Source of the DNA: Mariprofundaceae bacterium
GTDB lineage: Bacteria; Pseudomonadota; Zetaproteobacteria; Mariprofundales; Mariprofundaceae
Direction: 5' to 3'
Assembly: GCA_030950975.1 (NCBI GenBank)
Contig: JAUZQL010000013.1
Span: forward strand, 1 to 5,869
DNA length: 5,869 nucleotides
A program made the position numbers and the translations under genes. Under the pieces are notes generated by a model. It searched no databases, had not been told where the DNA came from, and worked only from the letters and a program-made list of their open reading frames with translations. Of the stretch, positions 4,827-5,869 are shown piece after piece. The stretch's first letter is position 1. Every line of letters starts with the position of its first letter.

Positions 4827-5869
4827 ATGAAAATATCTCAGCAAAAACAGTTTCGTCAATTTTATTGTCAAATGTTACAAGGTGAATGGGAAGGCGTTTT
4901 ACCGCAAGATATAAGCTTTTGGTACATGCTTCGTTCCGAAGGCATTTTCTTTTGTGTCTGGCAGAAACTTTCTTCGACGCAACGTCAACAGATTCCAAGT
5001 GAAATCATGCATGGTATGGATGAGCGGATGTATGAAGCTTCGGCTTTGCGCATGAAACACAGCTTGGGTCATATTTTACGAGCGTTAAATCATGCTGATA
5101 TTCCCGTCATTTGTTTGCGAGGACAAGCTTTAGCAGAAGCATTATATGAACCTTCAAGCATGCGTGTATTTACCGATTTTGATTTATTATATAATGAGAA
5201 AGATTCCTTGATGTTAAAACAAGTGTTGGGGACACGCTTGATGTATGCGCCACCTGAGAAATTTCCATCCTTGTTTAAAAAAGGTGATTTGGTGATTGAT
5301 TTGCATACCGAACCATTGGGTATTGAACGGATGCAATCTTGGGCACATTTAACCCCCTTACGTGCGTCTGATTTTTTCAAACATGCCACAAATGGTATCC
5401 TTGCAGGTGAAAAAGCATTGCATGTAAAAGCGCGTGTCAATTTGCCTTATTTGTGTTTTCATGCCATGAAACATTCGTTTGACCGTTTGATTTGGCTTTA
5501 TGATATTGCCCTACTTGCTGAAACCATTCAAGACCATGAATGGGATGATATCTTACAAGCCATTCACGAATATCGATTGGAACGCCCTTGTTTTTATGCT
5601 TTATCCTATGTTCAAAAACATCTGAACGCCCCTGTTCCTGATGATATATTGAATGATATTTGCCCTGATATGGGATGGGTTGAACGCCGCTTGTTTGCTC
5701 GGCACATGAAGTTTGAAGTCATCCCCTATTTAGCCGAACGTTTATTTGCAAGAATGCAGCCCGACTGGAAACACCGTTTTAATTTTTGGAAAGAGACTAT
5801 TTATCCAACATACGAGGTACGCGCTCAAATTGCGGGGGGTGGCTGTGTAAAATGCAGTTTTATTCGCAC
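4827..5869 (+). CDS. NTP_transf_5-type nucleotidyltransferase, 3' end outside the window
   Basis: The frame is open from ATG 4827 to the window end (347 codons) with no stop; an in-frame TAG at 4782 limits upstream extension. The protein has the marks of the uncharacterised nucleotidyltransferase family (NTP_transf_5). VICLRGQALAE (94-104) precedes the metal-binding pair in FTDFDLL (115-121; Asp117, Asp119), and VIDLHTEPLG (156-165; Asp158) gives a third acidic residue. The C-terminal helical part has HAMKHSFDRLIWLYD (212-226). Near the visible end is GGGCVKC (337-343). Members transfer a nucleotide or phosphate-containing group to an unknown acceptor, and they recur beside HprK-like kinases and PqqD-like proteins in peptide clusters. 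It is probably nearly complete, since the family is usually about 350-400 residues. It is divergent from the peptide operon and probably shares its control region. Confidence 0.82.
   Translation, partial: MKISQQKQFRQFYCQMLQGEWEGVLPQDISFWYMLRSEGIFFCVWQKLSSTQRQQIPSEIMHGMDERMYEASALRMKHSLGHILRALNHADIPVICLRGQALAEALYEPSSMRVFTDFDLLYNEKDSLMLKQVLGTRLMYAPPEKFPSLFKKGDLVIDLHTEPLGIERMQSWAHLTPLRASDFFKHATNGILAGEKALHVKARVNLPYLCFHAMKHSFDRLIWLYDIALLAETIQDHEWDDILQAIHEYRLERPCFYALSYVQKHLNAPVPDDILNDICPDMGWVERRLFARHMKFEVIPYLAERLFARMQPDWKHRFNFWKETIYPTYEVRAQIAGGGCVKCSFIR

Noticed and set aside
4753..4998. 81-codon minus-strand ORF that could pass for a gene upstream of the peptide
   Set aside because: It covers the divergent gap and the start of the nucleotidyltransferase. 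Its Cys pair CQKC is encoded opposite the other gene's start region, and it has no ribosome site or family match.
5090..5440. 116-codon minus-strand ORF
   Set aside because: It lies wholly inside the nucleotidyltransferase gene, whose frame carries the D-x-D and third Asp motifs.
1..5869. tRNA, rRNA, CRISPR array or insertion-sequence ends
   Set aside because: No cloverleaf, regularly spaced direct repeats, transposase frame or paired terminal inverted repeats were seen on reading both strands.

Overview
The window is a compact bacterial accessory locus with moderately AT-rich, densely packed genes. Family content (an HprK-like kinase, a PqqD-like carrier and a family-5-type nucleotidyltransferase, the set described in databases as the HPr-rel-A system) and a Tat-like twin-arginine leader point to a Proteobacterium, perhaps a gamma- or related class. 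The genus cannot be fixed from the sequence alone.

Left part (1-640): the tail of an upstream reading frame ends at 112. A stable hairpin follows at 182-207, then a small unrecognised ORF (214-483) and a 157-base gap with a possible sigma70 promoter. At 641-1849 a plus-strand gene encodes a complete ATP-grasp ligase. It converges on the minus-strand operon across a 147-base gap that holds a probable bidirectional terminator.

Central part (1997-4746, minus strand): four tightly packed genes read right to left. They are a 154-residue peptide with a Tat-like N-terminus and 15 cysteines, a radical SAM enzyme with a CxxxCxxC site and a C-terminal Cys-rich auxiliary-cluster region, a 95-residue PqqD-like peptide carrier, and an HPr-kinase-like P-loop protein. 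The last three are joined by ATGA stop/start overlaps, and the peptide gene lies only 13 bases before the radical SAM start. This is the architecture of a ribosomally made, post-translationally modified peptide (RiPP) operon.

Right part (4827-5869): a divergent plus-strand gene encodes a nucleotidyltransferase of the uncharacterised NTP_transf_5 type and runs off the window. The 80-base gap between it and the peptide gene carries a 6-8-6 inverted repeat overlapping predicted promoter elements.

Working model (inference): PqqD presents the Cys-rich peptide to the radical SAM enzyme, which would install thioether-type crosslinks. The kinase-like protein and the nucleotidyltransferase (phosphoryl or nucleotidyl transfer) and perhaps the ATP-grasp ligase (amide or ester bond formation) add further modifications. 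The Tat-like leader would direct the product to the envelope. No dedicated ABC exporter or leader protease is visible in the window.
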